From Ctenosaura bakeri (Eukaryota; Chordata; Lepidosauria; Squamata; Iguanidae): a DNA stretch of 64,000 nucleotides. The stretch spans positions 124,001-188,000 of the forward strand of contig CAOLHI010002540.1 of the NCBI GenBank assembly GCA_948474755.1, written 5' to 3'. Under the pieces are notes generated by a model. It did not search any database. It was not told where the DNA came from and saw only the letters and a list, made by a program, of their open reading frames with translations. Position numbers and translations under genes: made by a program. Position 1 is the first letter of the stretch, and every line of letters begins with the position of its first letter. Shown in pieces: positions 45,851 to 57,624 of the stretch.

Positions 45851-46771
45851 TGTTACCCTGAAAATCTGGGGGTCCCAGAGGGACACTTCGATATGTTCCA
45901 AGTGATGGGGAAAGTAAGCTCAATGGAGCACAAGCAATAGCAATGTGAGAGGCAGGGTAACCTAGCGAGATCTTTTACCCAGTTTTTACGGGGTCAGGCC
46001 CAGTCAGAAAACACACCAAAAGGTCCAATGAATTACTTTATTAAACAGTAATAGCTCTCATCAACACAAACACTCACACATGCATCCAAGGGCTAAAAGA
46101 AATAAAGAGTGGAAATAAGAGAGGGATTGTTGAAGGATTCGTAGTTTGGGTGATACTGCACCCTTTCCTGAAGTCCTTGGTCCAGGAAGCAGTGAAAGAA
46201 AAGGAACTCAGCAAAGAGATGCTGAGGAGATCATGCAGCTATCAGGAGGGGGGACTGGTCAGTTGGTATGACTGGGAGGCATCCAAAGAACTAGTAAAAA
46301 ACGGGGACTATTTCTAGGAAAAAATTATCTTAAGGGCAAATCCTCTCCCGGGGAGAACAAAGGGGACAGCAATGGAAAACAACTTCACACCAGCACCTTC
46401 TTTGATATTGGAAGATAACAAGGTGATACCCAAGTATCAGGATCTTCGCCGCTTTGGGTTACAGTGTGAGTTCATGTAGATGGATTTTGCCTAATAAGAT
46501 TTTATTGCTTCCAGTGCCCAACTTTGTGGGAAAATTCTTACTCCCTTCAAGTTGGCTCCTTAAAGGATGAGGATCTTTCGTCCACCTTGAGTTGGCACAG
46601 CTTGAGGTCTCCTGTGGCTACGTGACTGAGGAGTTTACTGGCCTGACCTGGTTCTTTCGATCGCACAACCATTGTTGTTTATGTGCTCATCCAGGTGACC
46701 TCTCTGATGGATTAGATTAATTGTATATCAAAGTTGTAGACCCCAGAACAGGGTTTACCAAGGGGGCAATA
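45851..46771 (-). mobile_element. Solo LTR, copy 3
   Basis: Begins TGTTAC and ends GCAATA, the family's GTAACA with two transitions. CATA flanks it at 45847-45850 and 46772-46775, a perfect 4-bp target duplication. 921 bp. Family blocks include TTTTTACGGGGTCAGGCC, TCCTGAAGTCCTTGGTCC and GGCTACGTGACTGAGG. No internal retroelement sequence adjoins it. It is more diverged from copies 1 and 2 than those are from each other, so it may belong to an older subfamily. Confidence 0.8.
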
Positions 46772-46959
46772 CATATACCTCTGATCACCGTAGTGGTTTT
46801 AACATAGTGACTGATTATTAGGCTAAACAAGTGAATGAAACTTTGCACTATTAAAGGCCTACATCCAATTACATCCAATTGCTAATCCCCACTACAGTAG
46901 ATCAACTGAAGAATATGCGAACATTGACATAAATTCCAATGATTTTATGAATCTACCTT
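46772..46959. other. Short unannotated spacer
   Basis: No recognised feature between LTR copy 3 and the next repeat. It contains the short tandem ACATCCAATT duplication at about 46862-46881. Confidence 0.4.
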
Positions 46960-47590
46960 AATGGGGACTATTATTTATTATCACTATTATTTTATTCATC
47001 TATAATAATCCTGATAACAGGATTCAAGGTGGCTAACAACACATTAAAAGCAATATTTTTTTTAAAAAAAAATACAAAATATTCATAAAAGTATAAATAT
47101 AAGATTTAAAAACAATTAAGCAACTTATGAAGTTAAAAATTGCATATTAAAATATCAAAATGCATTAAAGTACTATACAAACCTTAAAAACAGAATTGCA
47201 TAGCATAAAAAGCATAAAAAGTATGTTTGTAAAAATTTGATGGCACAAAAATGTTTGAACTTGCCAGTTCAAGGCCATTTCCACAGTAGACTGTTATAGC
47301 GCTATCATACCACTTTCAACATCCTATGGAATCCTGGAATTTTCAGTTTCGGGAGGGGCTGGCCAGCCCCTCCCGAAACTGCACACCCCAGGGTTCCATA
47401 GGATGTTGAAGGTGGTATGATAGCGCTATAATAGTCTACTGCGGAAATGGCCGAGGAAAAGCAAGGATGGGGCCATCTTGACCTCTCTAGGAAGAGAGTG
47501 CCAAAGTTTGGGCGGCTGACAAAAAGGCCCTCTCTCTTGTTCCCACGAAATGAGCCTGGGAGGGTGGTGGGACAGAGAGAAGTCAATCAG
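46960..47590. repeat. Unclassified interspersed repeat (CCTGCCTTTCTCC type), copy 2, with a MITE inside
   Basis: Same order as 38140: GATTCAAGGTGGCTAACAAC, AT-rich middle with GTATAAATATAAGATTT, then GAACTTGCCAGTTC. The 47273-47452 MITE follows, then GGAAAAGCAAGGATGG, AGTGCCAAAGTTTGGGCGGC and GGCCCTCTCTCTTG. The joined flanks match copy 3 (GCCAGTGGAAGAAAAGCAAGG at 47978-47998), showing where the MITE entered. Confidence 0.55.
47273..47452. mobile_element. GGCCATTTC-family MITE, near-perfect hairpin subfamily
   Basis: Two 90-bp arms, about 90% complementary by eye, from GGCCATTTCCACAGTAGACT to the matching GTCTACTGCGGAAATGGCC. The centre (47344-47381) is a perfect 38-bp palindrome. It differs from the other copies at shared diagnostic positions (TAGCGCTATCATACC instead of TAGTGCTATTATTCC), and the two arms changed together, as expected of a separately amplified subfamily. 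Confidence 0.85.
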
Positions 47591-47689
47591 ATGTAGCAGT
47601 TAGATGCAGGTCTAATAACTTTCTTCCTGTGGAACTCAATGTAATCATTGTACTAAAACTAATTATACCATCATTGTCATTATTATCAT

Positions 47690-48990
47690 CATCATATTAT
47701 CTATATCTGCCTTTCTCCCAGTAATAGGACTCAAGGCAGACAACAGCATACTTTAAAACAACACAGATTAAAAAGCTATACAAAACTTCAATGAAAGTAT
47801 AAATATAAAGGTAATTTAAGAAGTATTTAAGCAACTTAAAAAGTTAAAACATTAAAAATTAAAAACTTTAAAATTAATTTAAAGACTATACCAGCCACAC
47901 AACAGCACAGCATCTCATTAAATATCCATCTCACTCATTTTCCAAAGACCTGGTGGCACAATACTGTTTTCTACTGCCAGTGGAAGAAAAGCAAGGATAT
48001 AGCTGTCCCAGCCTCTGTTACCCTGCTCACTTTGGGCTCCTTTAAAGAGGATTCCCAAAGCTGTCAAAATCTCTTGTGGGGAAAAATTAGCTCTGAGCAC
48101 TGCTTTGGCAATGCAAAGAGGGCAGGGTAATTAGGATCTTTTTAACTCAATGTTTCCAGGGTCTGGCTCAGTCAGAAATCACACAAAGAGATTCAATGAA
48201 TAGCTTTATTGAATAACAATAGTTTGTACTTAAGTTCACACACACTCACACTCATTCAAGGGCTAATACACTTAGAAAGTGAAAATAGGATAGTGAATAT
48301 ACTGCACCTCTCCTGAAGTCTTCTGCTAGAGAGGCAGAGATAGAACATCACAGCATTGCATCGCCTTTTTCTTCTTGCAATTCCTCCTGTGTTCTGTCCT
48401 TTTCCTTTCTGTTGTTTTTTTTTTTAATAGCCTTAAAACATGGACTATTTGTAGGAAAAATTTACTTTGAAGGCAAATCCTTTCCCAGGGAAAACAAACA
48501 AACAGGGCAGAAAGCAAAACATCTCCACACCTGGCATTTCTCTGATATCGGAAGATCATCTAAATAACAGGATCTTCCTCCGCTTTAAGGTTGTAGTGTG
48601 AGTTTTTGGAGATGGGTTTGATCAGGTTTATTACTTCCAGTGCCCAACACTTTGACTCCCTTCAAGTGGACTCCTTAAAAGGTTAAAGACCATTTGTCCA
48701 CCAGGGCAATTACATGAGGTCTTCTGTTGCTACGTGACTGGGGATATTTACTGGCCTGGTCTTTTTAGATGGCACGACCGTTGATTGCCTACGTGCACAT
48801 TCGAGTGACCTCTCTGGTGGGTTAGATTAATTTTATATCAAAGTTGTAAACACTGGGACAGGGTTAGGCAAGGGGGTAACACCTTCCCAGGTAGGAAGTT
48901 CCAAAAACTGGGAGTGGCCATTAAGAAAGCCCCCTCCGTGCTCCCACAAAATGATCTGGACAGAAAGCTACTGTATCAGACAGCATGTTT
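47690..48990. repeat. Unclassified interspersed repeat (CCTGCCTTTCTCC type), copy 3, split by an LTR
   Basis: TATCTGCCTTTCTCCCAG, GGACTCAAGGCAGACAAC and an AT-rich middle lead to CTGCCAGTGGAAGAAAAGC. The solo LTR 48016-48881 follows, then AGGAAGTTCCAAAAACTGGG and CCCCCTCCGTGCTCCCAC. Same orientation as copy 2, starting about 730 bp further along, so the pair may be a tandem duplication or two independent insertions. Confidence 0.55.
48016..48881 (-). mobile_element. Solo LTR, copy 4, nested in an older repeat
   Basis: TGTTAC at 48016 and GTAACA at 48876-48881, 866 bp. Flanks CCTC and CCTT differ at one base, a decayed 4-bp target duplication. Family blocks include GCTACGTGACTGGGGATA and GTGACCTCTCTGGTGGG, plus a TTTATT poly-A signal block near 48203. 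Lost or altered stretches around 48340-48440 make it the most diverged copy. It interrupts the repeat at 47690-48990. Confidence 0.8.
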
Positions 48991-49705
48991 ATATATTTTT
49001 TCCTTAAAAAAAAAAAACCTTTAGAAAAGAGCCCTAAGGGAAGAGATAAAAATAGTTAAGTAAGAATGGAGCATGTTCATTGACCACAGAATGCTTACCA
49101 ACTATCGGGGGACAGAAAAATGTGTGTTTGTGTATGTGCATCTACACTCATGTGGGTTAGAAGGGAGTACCATGACTGCAGGGCCGGAAACCTTAACATA
49201 AGCAATTCATGCTGCAACTGCAATACTGAAAAAGATGACACCTGCTTTATTTTGTTCTAAAGATATTGCTACAGTGATCATGAGATACAATAGTATTGGT
49301 AAACTAAACTTTCTCAGGGTGAGCTTGAATATATTGAATAGCAAGCCTCTAAACCTTAACGGAAAGAAAATAGTGGTGAAGCCAGTTATTTCTGATCTAT
49401 TTTCCCTCTCCAGGAATTGTTCTTGTATTTTTTTTCCCTCCATCCCAATTCTTAGTTCTGTTCTAAATTATCATTCCTCCCATTTTTAAAAATAACACAT
49501 TTAAAGATTTATTTTATTGTACTTTCCCTTAGACATAAAGAAATAATTGTTCTTAACATATGAACTTTAAGTATATTTTAATTTTAATTTTTTATTTTTT
49601 TTTCAAATGAGAATATGTGAAAAATGAAAATTTTAAAATGAAAATGAAAATTCCAATCCTCACATTAGCAGTTTAGGACCAAGATTCTCATCAGTGCTGA
49701 TATAG
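48991..49705. other. Unannotated interval
   Basis: AT-rich, A/T runs near 49008-49020 and 49590-49605. No recognised gene or element. Confidence 0.4.
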
Positions 49706-50048
49706 CGGGGCTGGCCAACAGCAATTCACACACATCCCTTTCCTGGGCCATATAGGATGTATTCCTTCTGACAGCAAGCAGGAAGTCATATCACATTGTT
49801 TCCCATCACTATTTTGTGAGGGACTTCAGAGGAAAACAAAAGACATCTGGGTAGCATGGGGTTATAAGTGTTTGTGGGAGAGAAGTTCTATCAGGTGTGT
49901 TCATGCCTTTGAGGGGCAAAAATTGCCTGAAATTTCATGGAATTTTATAAATGGGTTTGTGTGGCTTTAGGAATCTGGTGGGGGAACTCTGAGGGCAATA
50001 AATGTAGGTCCTAGGGCTACATATGGGCCACACTTTATCCATCCCTGT
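49706..50048. mobile_element. Possible hAT-like element
   Basis: The left part GCGGGGCTGGCCAACAGC and the right part GGGCCACACTTTATCCATCC-CTG resemble hAT ends of the CAGGG(A/G)TGG kind. The eight flanking bases (TGATATAG and TGATAGAT) agree at only six positions. Weak evidence, old copy. Confidence 0.3.
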
Positions 50049-50200
50049 GATAGATAAAACAATCCAGATCATGAAATGGCACTTGCTGCATGTGTCAAAG
50101 AAAGACAGTTTGGTCATTTTTGAGTTAAGGGTGAAAAAGAGCAGCCCAGGAAATTTCGAGGGGCCATGGGCCATAAACACAGACTTGGGAGTCATATGCA

Positions 50201-50361
50201 TTTCAACATCCTATGGAATCCTGGGGTTTGGAGTTTAGGGAGGGGCATTTAGAACTCTCAGCCAGAGAGTTCTTTGGCTTCAGTAAACTACAAACCCCAG
50301 AATTCCACAGGATGTTAAAAGTGGAATCACAGCACTATAATAGTGTAGTGCAGAAATGCCC
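50201..50361. mobile_element. GGCCATTTC-family MITE, left-truncated
   Basis: Enters at TTTCAACATCCTATGGAATC, lacking the outer ~45 bp of the left arm. The right arm is complete to GTGTAGTGCAGAAATGCCC. No target duplication can be scored. Confidence 0.75.
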
Positions 50362-51339
50362 TTAGACTTTTTCTGATTTCTTTACTACAATCTCTGCTTT
50401 AATTTATGGCTGAGCCAAGGCACAGAGACCCTTTTATTATTTCAGTGTTTTTATCACTCACTTAAACATTTCCTGGCTGATGATGACTCTTTCATAATGT
50501 CTTAGGAAAGTTTTTGCCCCTCTTTCATAAGACCAAAACAGGTTTGGTAGATACACTTTACAACAAGCCTGTGGTTTGTCAGACTTAGCAACTTTTCCAT
50601 GGCTATAACTCACTATAGTGAACTAATTACGCTATAGAGTTTATAACTCTATAGGAGTTTATGCGCACACACACACACACACACACAGTGAGTTCTTTTT
50701 TGTTTTTACCATACCTTCTCTGTTTCTGCATCATTCTAACCAACAGCCATTATCTCTAGCTTTTCTCTGCTCCATTATATTATGTGTTAGATTATGGACA
50801 AGATCTGTGAGTAAAGCTATTTTATGCTTTACAAAGATAACTAAGCTTGTTGTTTTATCTGCTTAAACTCTGTATGCAAGTGGGTATGGGATACATTTTT
50901 ATGACCATTTATCTTTGTTTCCAGCCATGCTCTTTCCATCTGCCCTCCCCCCACCCCAATTTTACATCTTGGACATGAGAATGAGACAAGTGATTTACAG
51001 GGAATGGATGTTGGCTTCTACATTCTTCAGTTTCAACAGTGCCAGTTTGATTACTCTTGCTTTAGGGATCCACTACTGTCTCTCACATTTCCCACCCCTG
51101 TCACTGTGGCACTTTATGTAAAAAAGAAATATACATCCAACACCCACTTCCTTTTGATGTTCACTTGTCTCATTCTCATGCCCAAGATGTGAAACTGAGG
51201 GGGTGGGGGTGGAAAGAGTATGGCATGAAAATGGACAGAGAAAATAGTAGCTGGAAACAAACATAGATAGTCGTGAAAATTTAAGAATTAAGTTTTTAAT
51301 GCCCCTCCCCTTTGAGTGGTCAGTTTAGCCCAAACAATT
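50362..51339. other. Unannotated interval with (AC)n
   Basis: Holds (AC)n at 50664-50688. No recognised gene or element otherwise. Confidence 0.45.
50664..50688. repeat. (AC)n microsatellite
   Basis: About 12 AC units preceded by GCG. Confidence 0.9.
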
Positions 51340-51837
51340 GGCCATTTTCACACAGGGGTAAAACCCCGTGGTGCGACGACTGGAGACGGAGGTCGTTCAC
51401 ACTGTGGGGTGAGCTAGCGCGGTTGGAAAAGGTGAGGTGCCACACCTTCAACCGCTCTAGTGCAGCCGCAGGGGTGGCGCTGTGAGTTTTTTAAAAACCA
51501 CCTTCCCAGGTGGTTTTTATGAAACTCACCCACACTAATCCGTGGCAGCTCCCGGTGAGAATCTGCAGAGACGCGGTAGCGCATCTCTGCAGATCTGCCC
51601 GGGGGTGGGCTTCCGGCTGGCGTGCTGCCCTGATTGGCCGAGCGCCGCCGGAAGCTGCCAGCTGCCATTTTGGGTGCCGCCGAACGCCACCAAATGCCAC
51701 CGAAATTCGGCAGCGTGTGGAGCGGCGGAACTGCGATCCCCGCAGGGATGGCGCAGGGATGGAGCAAAACACAAGCAGGTAAGCTCTGCCCCTGCGTGCG
51801 CCGCCCCGTTTCGGCCCACCCACGTGCAAAAAGGGCC
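51340..51837. mobile_element. GGCCATTTTC-family long MITE, GC-rich
   Basis: GGCCATTTTCACACAGGGG at the left and ACGTGCAAAAAGGGCC at the right are imperfect inverted ends. 498 bp with many CpG. Hairpin words include CCACCTTCCCAGGTGG and TCTGCAGAGACGCGGTAGCG against CATCTCTGCAGA. Much of its inner sequence (TTCCGGCTGGC, GCCATTTTGGGTGCCG) resembles the reverse complement of the copy at 38616. Five overlapping frames of 90-149 codons on both strands are composition artefacts. Flanking triplets ATT and AAT do not match. Confidence 0.7.
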
Positions 51838-52340
51838 AATGACTCCTTATAATGCATAATTTTGTGATGAAGATTTTGTGATTTTGATCTGCCTCATTTA
51901 CTGAATTTAATGGCTTTACATGATATTGCCCTGCACTCATTATGCTTCCTTCTCTTTTTAAACATATTTTTCTCTTTTTTGGAACAGGAATAAAATGTAA
52001 AATAGCTACAAAGTGCCTCCCAAATAGTAGAATGATTAAAGCCTCCCCACATACCTTCTTGTCAAAAATCCTCTCAGGACCACTTCTAGTTTAGCCCTAA
52101 CATTCATCTTCATTTCATAAATGCAACCTTATCAATATAGTTATAATAATACTTGCCGTCTTTACTGTGCTTTTGTAAAAATGTTAACTAATAGGAGATA
52201 ATGTTCTTTTTGGCATTGAAGCTGGGATTGTATGGAATACCAGTTATGCCATGCCAAAGTTAAAGTCATGTCAACAGGTCACATACAAGTTCAGACAAGA
52301 AATTATCATCCTTTGCTTTTCTTTGTCTATCCAGTAAAAT
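51838..52340. other. Unannotated interval
   Basis: No recognised gene or element. Confidence 0.4.
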
Positions 52341-52344
52341 GGAC

Positions 52345-52425
52345 TGCAAGTCTGGTAGTCAATCGCATCGAAGTCCATGGGGCTTACTTCTGAGAATATA
52401 TGTATAGGATGGCACCGTTAGTGCA
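52345..52425. repeat. Short dispersed repeat fragment (GGGCTTACTTCTGAG type)
   Basis: AAGTCCATGGGGCTTACTTC followed by GAGAATATATGTATAGGATG and a GCAGC-like end resembles a common reptile repeat whose usual form is GGCTTACTCCCAGGTAAGTG. A second piece lies at 63440-63485. Class unknown. Confidence 0.4.
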
Positions 52426-55326
52426 GCATTACATTATTGTTTGCTTGGTGTTGAACAACACCATTCATAATATGTAGCTGGTGGTTTTGCTGAGTACCGC
52501 AAGAAGCTGTATTAAACTGCCTCTTCAAATTAGCTTCTAATAGAGTATTTAACATTTTATGGAGGGAAATAGTGAGAGCCGAAGATCTTTTTGTCATTTG
52601 GTTTAAGAGCGTGCCATGAAGATGGTCTTTGACAATATTTTCATTTCATTATCATCTATCCACTAATTGTAATCACTGAGAGCACCTGAGAAAATCAAGT
52701 TGCAAACATATTCTTGAGATCTGGTAATTGTATCACATTGTTCTCGGAAGGAATAATTGGACAGGAAATGCATCAGAATTTGTCACCCTGAAACTGTTAG
52801 AACAGTTTCAGAATAGAAGTTAATAATAGCTAAGGCTCATTGAGTAAATGGTTGCTTAAGAAAACTGTCTCCACTAATTAAATTCTCTCATATCCCAGAG
52901 AAATACCACTAGTTAAAAAAAATGCTTTTGTTTTCCTATGAAATTTCTCAATTGGGTGATCTGAGGTGGAATTTCTAAAGAAGTGAGTTGCTTCCATTTG
53001 GTGCTCATCATTCTACAGATGTAACATCTGAAATAGAACCTCAAAATTAATGTTGAATTTAGCTTTTTAGCAAAATTTTAAAAGCAGTTCTAACAAATTG
53101 ACCACAAATACTGACTTTATTTTAAAGAAAATGCCGTAGAAAGACAAAGTGCTATTGTAATTGTTGGTTTTGAGGAGGTTTCGAGGAGGTACACTAAGCC
53201 TGATACATTTATTGGTGATCAGTGAAAGGTCTTTGTGAGGATGACTGGTCCTTTTGATAAATGTAATAATAGGTATTTGAACAATTCAATTGGAAATAAT
53301 TTGATAAAGCACTCTGTTCATCCCTATAGAACAGTCTTTCAGTCTCACTTTTGTCCTTCTAACTCCATCTGAATTTTTTCCTCACCCTTGTTATATACCA
53401 GGGTGCAGGAATTCATCTTTTTTTCTCTCCTTGCACTGAAATGCATGAATTTTCATGTGTTCTTATTAATTTATTCATACATTTATGTGTATAATTTTCC
53501 AATTTACACAATATCTCACTAACTGGAGGGTGTTTCTCTGTGTTTTAGTTAATTATGAGCATTTCACCTCTTTGCATTTTAAATTATGCACACATTTTTG
53601 GGTGTATTTTATTTCTCATAAATGCTCTGTAAGCCTTGTAAATATGTGAATACCCAAGGAGAGGCAAGGATTTCCTTGCAGCCAGTCTCAGGAGATGCAA
53701 TAATGCTATTTATATCAAAACTGTAGAGTGTAATGAAATAGCTTTCTATCCCTAATTCAGTTGTTGAGAAATTTGGCTTCTCTTGAAATGTTATGGATGT
53801 TCTGAGCTAGCAGGAACCTCCAAAATACTACTCAAATTTAAATTTAGATGAAATTTGGTGTATATACATACTGTAAGTATGCAGTACTAATCAGCAGAAT
53901 TACTTTTGAGAAATAATCTATATTTCAGAGGAAGGCTATAAATAAAGAAAAGGAGGGAGGAAGAACCAATAAACTGAAAGATGAAATGTTCTACTTTTTA
54001 CTACATTTATGTTAAGACTTTCCTCTTGCAAAATCAGAGACTACTAAATCTTTAGAAGTCAAATTTGCATATTATGCAAAGTAAATGCACTGCATATGCA
54101 AATCACCTATTGCATTTTCATAACTCACTTGTACAATTTGCAGCAGCAGTTCATTTTCTGTCCCTGCCACGTATGGGTGGTGGTTAGAGAAAGGGCAAAA
54201 TAAGGTCTTCTCATGTCTCTGACTTTTATATTCTGTACAAAAATGCATAAAAATTGTGCTGCAGGCAAAAAATCTGTAAAAAGTTGCTCTACAATGCAGC
54301 AGCATTGTAACTTGCATGATCTGTGAATGGCCAAGCCTCAGCAGTCATGTATTGTGAATAGCAGTCTGGATGTTGCAGTTGCATGCAATCAGCAAAACTG
54401 GAATGCTGATCCATTCCATAATGGGGTATCATACATAAGTGTTATGTAGCATTGTTCTGCAGGCCTAGAATAAGGCGACAGATTTTTGGTTTCTCTTACA
54501 TGGTGCTTACTCTTCTGCACTATGGTGATAAACAAGGGAGCAAACAGAATTTTGTTTATTTATGATTTATATCCCACTTTTCTCCCAAAGGAAAGTTAGT
54601 TCAATAGTGTTAGGTATGTTTGTTTTTTCTGTCTTAGACTCATCACAGAAGATAATGAAGATCATTGGTTACACCATTGTGCAAATATTCTGTAGGGAAT
54701 CCGAGGTAAGAATCTGAAAATCTGCTTATTTGATTTGCATTCAGTTTCTGAAATTTTGATGTGCATGCTCATGCTTGTATTAAGTTGCAAAAGGCTTTTA
54801 GCATGCCTGCTTTTTTAAAATAAAAGTATTTTGTTTTTGTTTTTTTGCACTGAATATGACTTTTAATTCATTTTCCCCCTGTAAAATATGTCTCTGTGTA
54901 GTCTTCAAAAATAAATTTTTAGTCCTGAATATTTTTCAGCATATATGTGGTATTGCACACATTTTTTTTCTTAAAATGTTCCAAGCCTCAGAAATGAATT
55001 GATTTCATTGCAAAGACACATTTCATCCCATTGCTACTTGAAAGGAAATATCAACAAAAGGAATTTCCTTTCCAGAAGATTATGGGGAAGAATAAAAATT
55101 TCAGTGATCACCTCTTGGCACCCCATTGGTGTAAGGTAAAGCTCTGGAACCTCCTCTTTAGATCCTTGTGTCCCAGGCAGTTAGGGAAGGAGGCTCTCCC
55201 TTTTAGAGTCCTCATTTTTAGAGCCCTTCCATAGTTGAACATCAAAGACAATGTTAATAGAACTTCTTCCATCCATCTGTTCTCACGGAAAACAACATTT
55301 CATACTGGCAATTCTCATCCTTTCAG
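52426..55326. other. Repeat-poor interval without recognised genes
   Basis: About 2.9 kb in which I recognise no MITE, LINE or LTR, apart from a possible 45-bp fragment of the 38140 repeat family at 54555-54600. It contains a cluster of octamer-like words at 54063-54103 (see the separate entry). Short frames have no family motif. Confidence 0.45.
54063..54103. promoter_or_regulatory. Cluster of octamer (ATTTGCAT/ATGCAAAT) words
   Basis: ATTTGCAT at 54063-54070, ATGCAAA at 54074-54080 and ATGCAAAT at 54096-54103. These match the binding consensus of POU-domain (Oct) factors, three words in 41 bp with both orientations. AT-rich chance occurrence is possible. No promoter or gene is nearby in the window. 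Confidence 0.3.
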
Positions 55327-55567
55327 TTACATATGTTGTTGTGTGCTTTCAAGTCATTTCTGACTTATGACAACTCTAAGAAGAAACTATCATGGGATTT
55401 TCTTAGTGGAATTTGTTCAGAGAGGATTTGCCCTTGTCTTCCTCTGAAGCTGAGAAGATGTGACTTGTCCAAAGTCACCCAGTAGGTTTCCATGGCCAAG
55501 TAGGTATTTGAACTCTGGTCTCCCAGTTTCCTAGTCCATCATTCAAATCACTGAACCATACTGGCAT
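55327..55567 (-). mobile_element. Sauria SINE, nearly full length, reverse orientation
   Basis: On the plus strand it begins with the tail side TTGTTGTGTGCTTTCAAGTC and TTATGACAACTCTAAG. It then passes TTTGCCCTTGTCTTCCTCTG, GTGACTTGTCCAAAGTCACC and the B-box side TTTGAACTCTGGTCTCC, and ends in the head region ATCACTGAACCATACTGGC. This is the complete order of a Sauria SINE on the minus strand. The ACA-repeat tail is reduced to TTGTTGTG. Confidence 0.85.
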
Positions 55568-57624
55568 ATAGTGAGTCTGAAATAAATCCCAGCACCTCTA
55601 CAGAGGTTCAAAATCCTCCAACTATGTACTTTACCCCCTGAAATTCAGGAATGCAATCCATTCTTGTGAAACTTTTAACCCCATGAAGTCTTACTGTTCC
55701 TCCAAATTAGTCATTGTGATTCTATTTCTAGAACTGACTCTTATTTGTAAATCTATCAACTTTCTGGGCAAAAGAGTCATGGCAATATATGTTAAAAGAT
55801 GCAAAAAACTAAAATAAAATACAAACAAATCAAGCAATAGGAACATCAGTCGCAGTAGTCAGATCAGCAATACTTTAAAAAAATGTTCAGAATAGAAGAT
55901 GGAAATAAATTAAGTTTTAATAATATGCTTAAATCTAAATGGGTTAGCCTGACAAGCCCTCATTTAGGAAAGTTATTCTACAATGCTGTATAGGCTTATT
56001 TCTAGAAGTAGAAGTTGGGAAGATATCCAGACTAGCACTTACAAGAAGATTTTGATAACTCATAATAATCTTGTACACACTTTATTCAAGAATTAAAATT
56101 GTTATCTCTATAGTCCCATTGTAATAAGCCATACCATTCTGAGACTTTTCTGTGATACATGTGAGTTGATCCCTGTAATCTGGAATTGGGATGCATCTAT
56201 CTTCCTTCCTTCCCCTTTTATTTTTTACCCTTGATTTTTTACCCTTGATTCAAGATAATCAAAACTGGAACCCTAACTGTTTTTTTGTTTTGCCATTCAC
56301 TGATGAACATGCTTAGAACACAAATCAATCTAGTCTGAGCTGAACTTCAAAAGCTGTTCTTTCTACTTTCTGGCTTAGTTCTCAAGCAAACTGAATGTAA
56401 GCAAAACTTCATTTCCTATTGGGTCCTTTGAAAAAGAATGACATACTTTTGTCAGCAGGTTGCTGTCTTCATTTTAAAGTTAAAGGATCTGGGGGTTTGC
56501 TCTTTTACACAGCCACTTCTTTGTGGTTCAGTTTTGTCCCCAGGTACCATTGCTGACATGGACTTGCCTGTGGCTATAGATTTTGCATTCCTAGAGTCTT
56601 GTGCACAGAAACAGCTGCACTAACCAAACCAGATGGAATTCTGACTGAGAAAAGTCTGCTGCAATGAACCTAGGGCCAACTTTTTGTTTTGCTCTATTAG
56701 AAAAAAATGGATTAAAAACATTAATAATAAAATAACCATAATAAAATAACCAAAGCCTAGGCATAGAGATATCTTACTAAAAGACAGCACTTAACTTCAC
56801 CAATTTAGCTGGCTGTATGGTGGATCTTCACATGGAAGGGTGAAAGTAATCCTGACTTGATTTGCCATTACATGGCATGTGGGGATATTTAAAACAAAGA
56901 TTCTCTTTGTCCAGAACTGTGAGAAAGATGAGAGATTTTGTTATGTGGGGTGGGGGGAAAGGGGGTCAGACAAGAATTTCTGATTTCCACAGTTGGTTTA
57001 TAAGCAATTTTGGTACTTCAAAATGTGAAACTGGTGCTTTATTGTATATAGTGCTTAGGTTAGGTTGTATGTCTCTGTGATCAATCAAGGTTTCCTATTT
57101 TTCTTACTGTGTGTGTGCCTGTGTTTGTGTGTATGTGTGTGTCTCCTTAGCTCCACACAAAGAGGAAAAGGGAAGGATGCTTCTTTTGTGCAGAATTTTT
57201 TTTTTGGTGTACGTTGGACGTTGTGTAAATTGCAAAACTCACAATGGAAAAATATGTTGTGTTAACACTGATTTAACAGAGCCCAAAGGGGCCATATTTA
57301 ATCTACATAAATATTATGAATGTATTACTAATAGGTTTGTGTGTGTGTGATTTTTAAGGACACAGATGGGAAAGGAACCACCTAAGATCTTTTTATCTCT
57401 TTGTACTGTTATCAAAGCATCTTTGTAAGAGAGGGTTGTGATGTGCAATATGATTACTCCGCATGCATTGTGCCAAGAATTGCACCTGTATGAGCTAAAC
57501 TGAAATCAATGAGACTTATGAGAGAACAATGTTTGGGAGATTGAGCCCTTTGAATCACTTATCATCTAGAACCAATGTAACAACAGTTTTGTGTACATAT
57601 GTCTGTACCTGTCAGCTGAACAAA
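55568..57624. other. Unannotated interval
   Basis: No recognised gene or element. A TG-rich run at 57108-57143 explains the Cys/Val-rich frames there. ATTTTTTACCCTTGATT is duplicated in tandem at about 56221-56250. Confidence 0.45.

Noticed and set aside
40807..46771. LTR copies 2 and 3 as the two ends of one provirus
   Set aside because: They have different flanking duplications, are too diverged from each other, and the 4.1 kb between them holds MITEs and a direct repeat instead of gag or pol.
51414..51940. Several overlapping frames up to 149 codons on both strands
   Set aside because: They all fall on the GC-rich long MITE at 51340-51837, run in four or five frames at once and contain no domain. 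Stop codons are rare there because of base composition.
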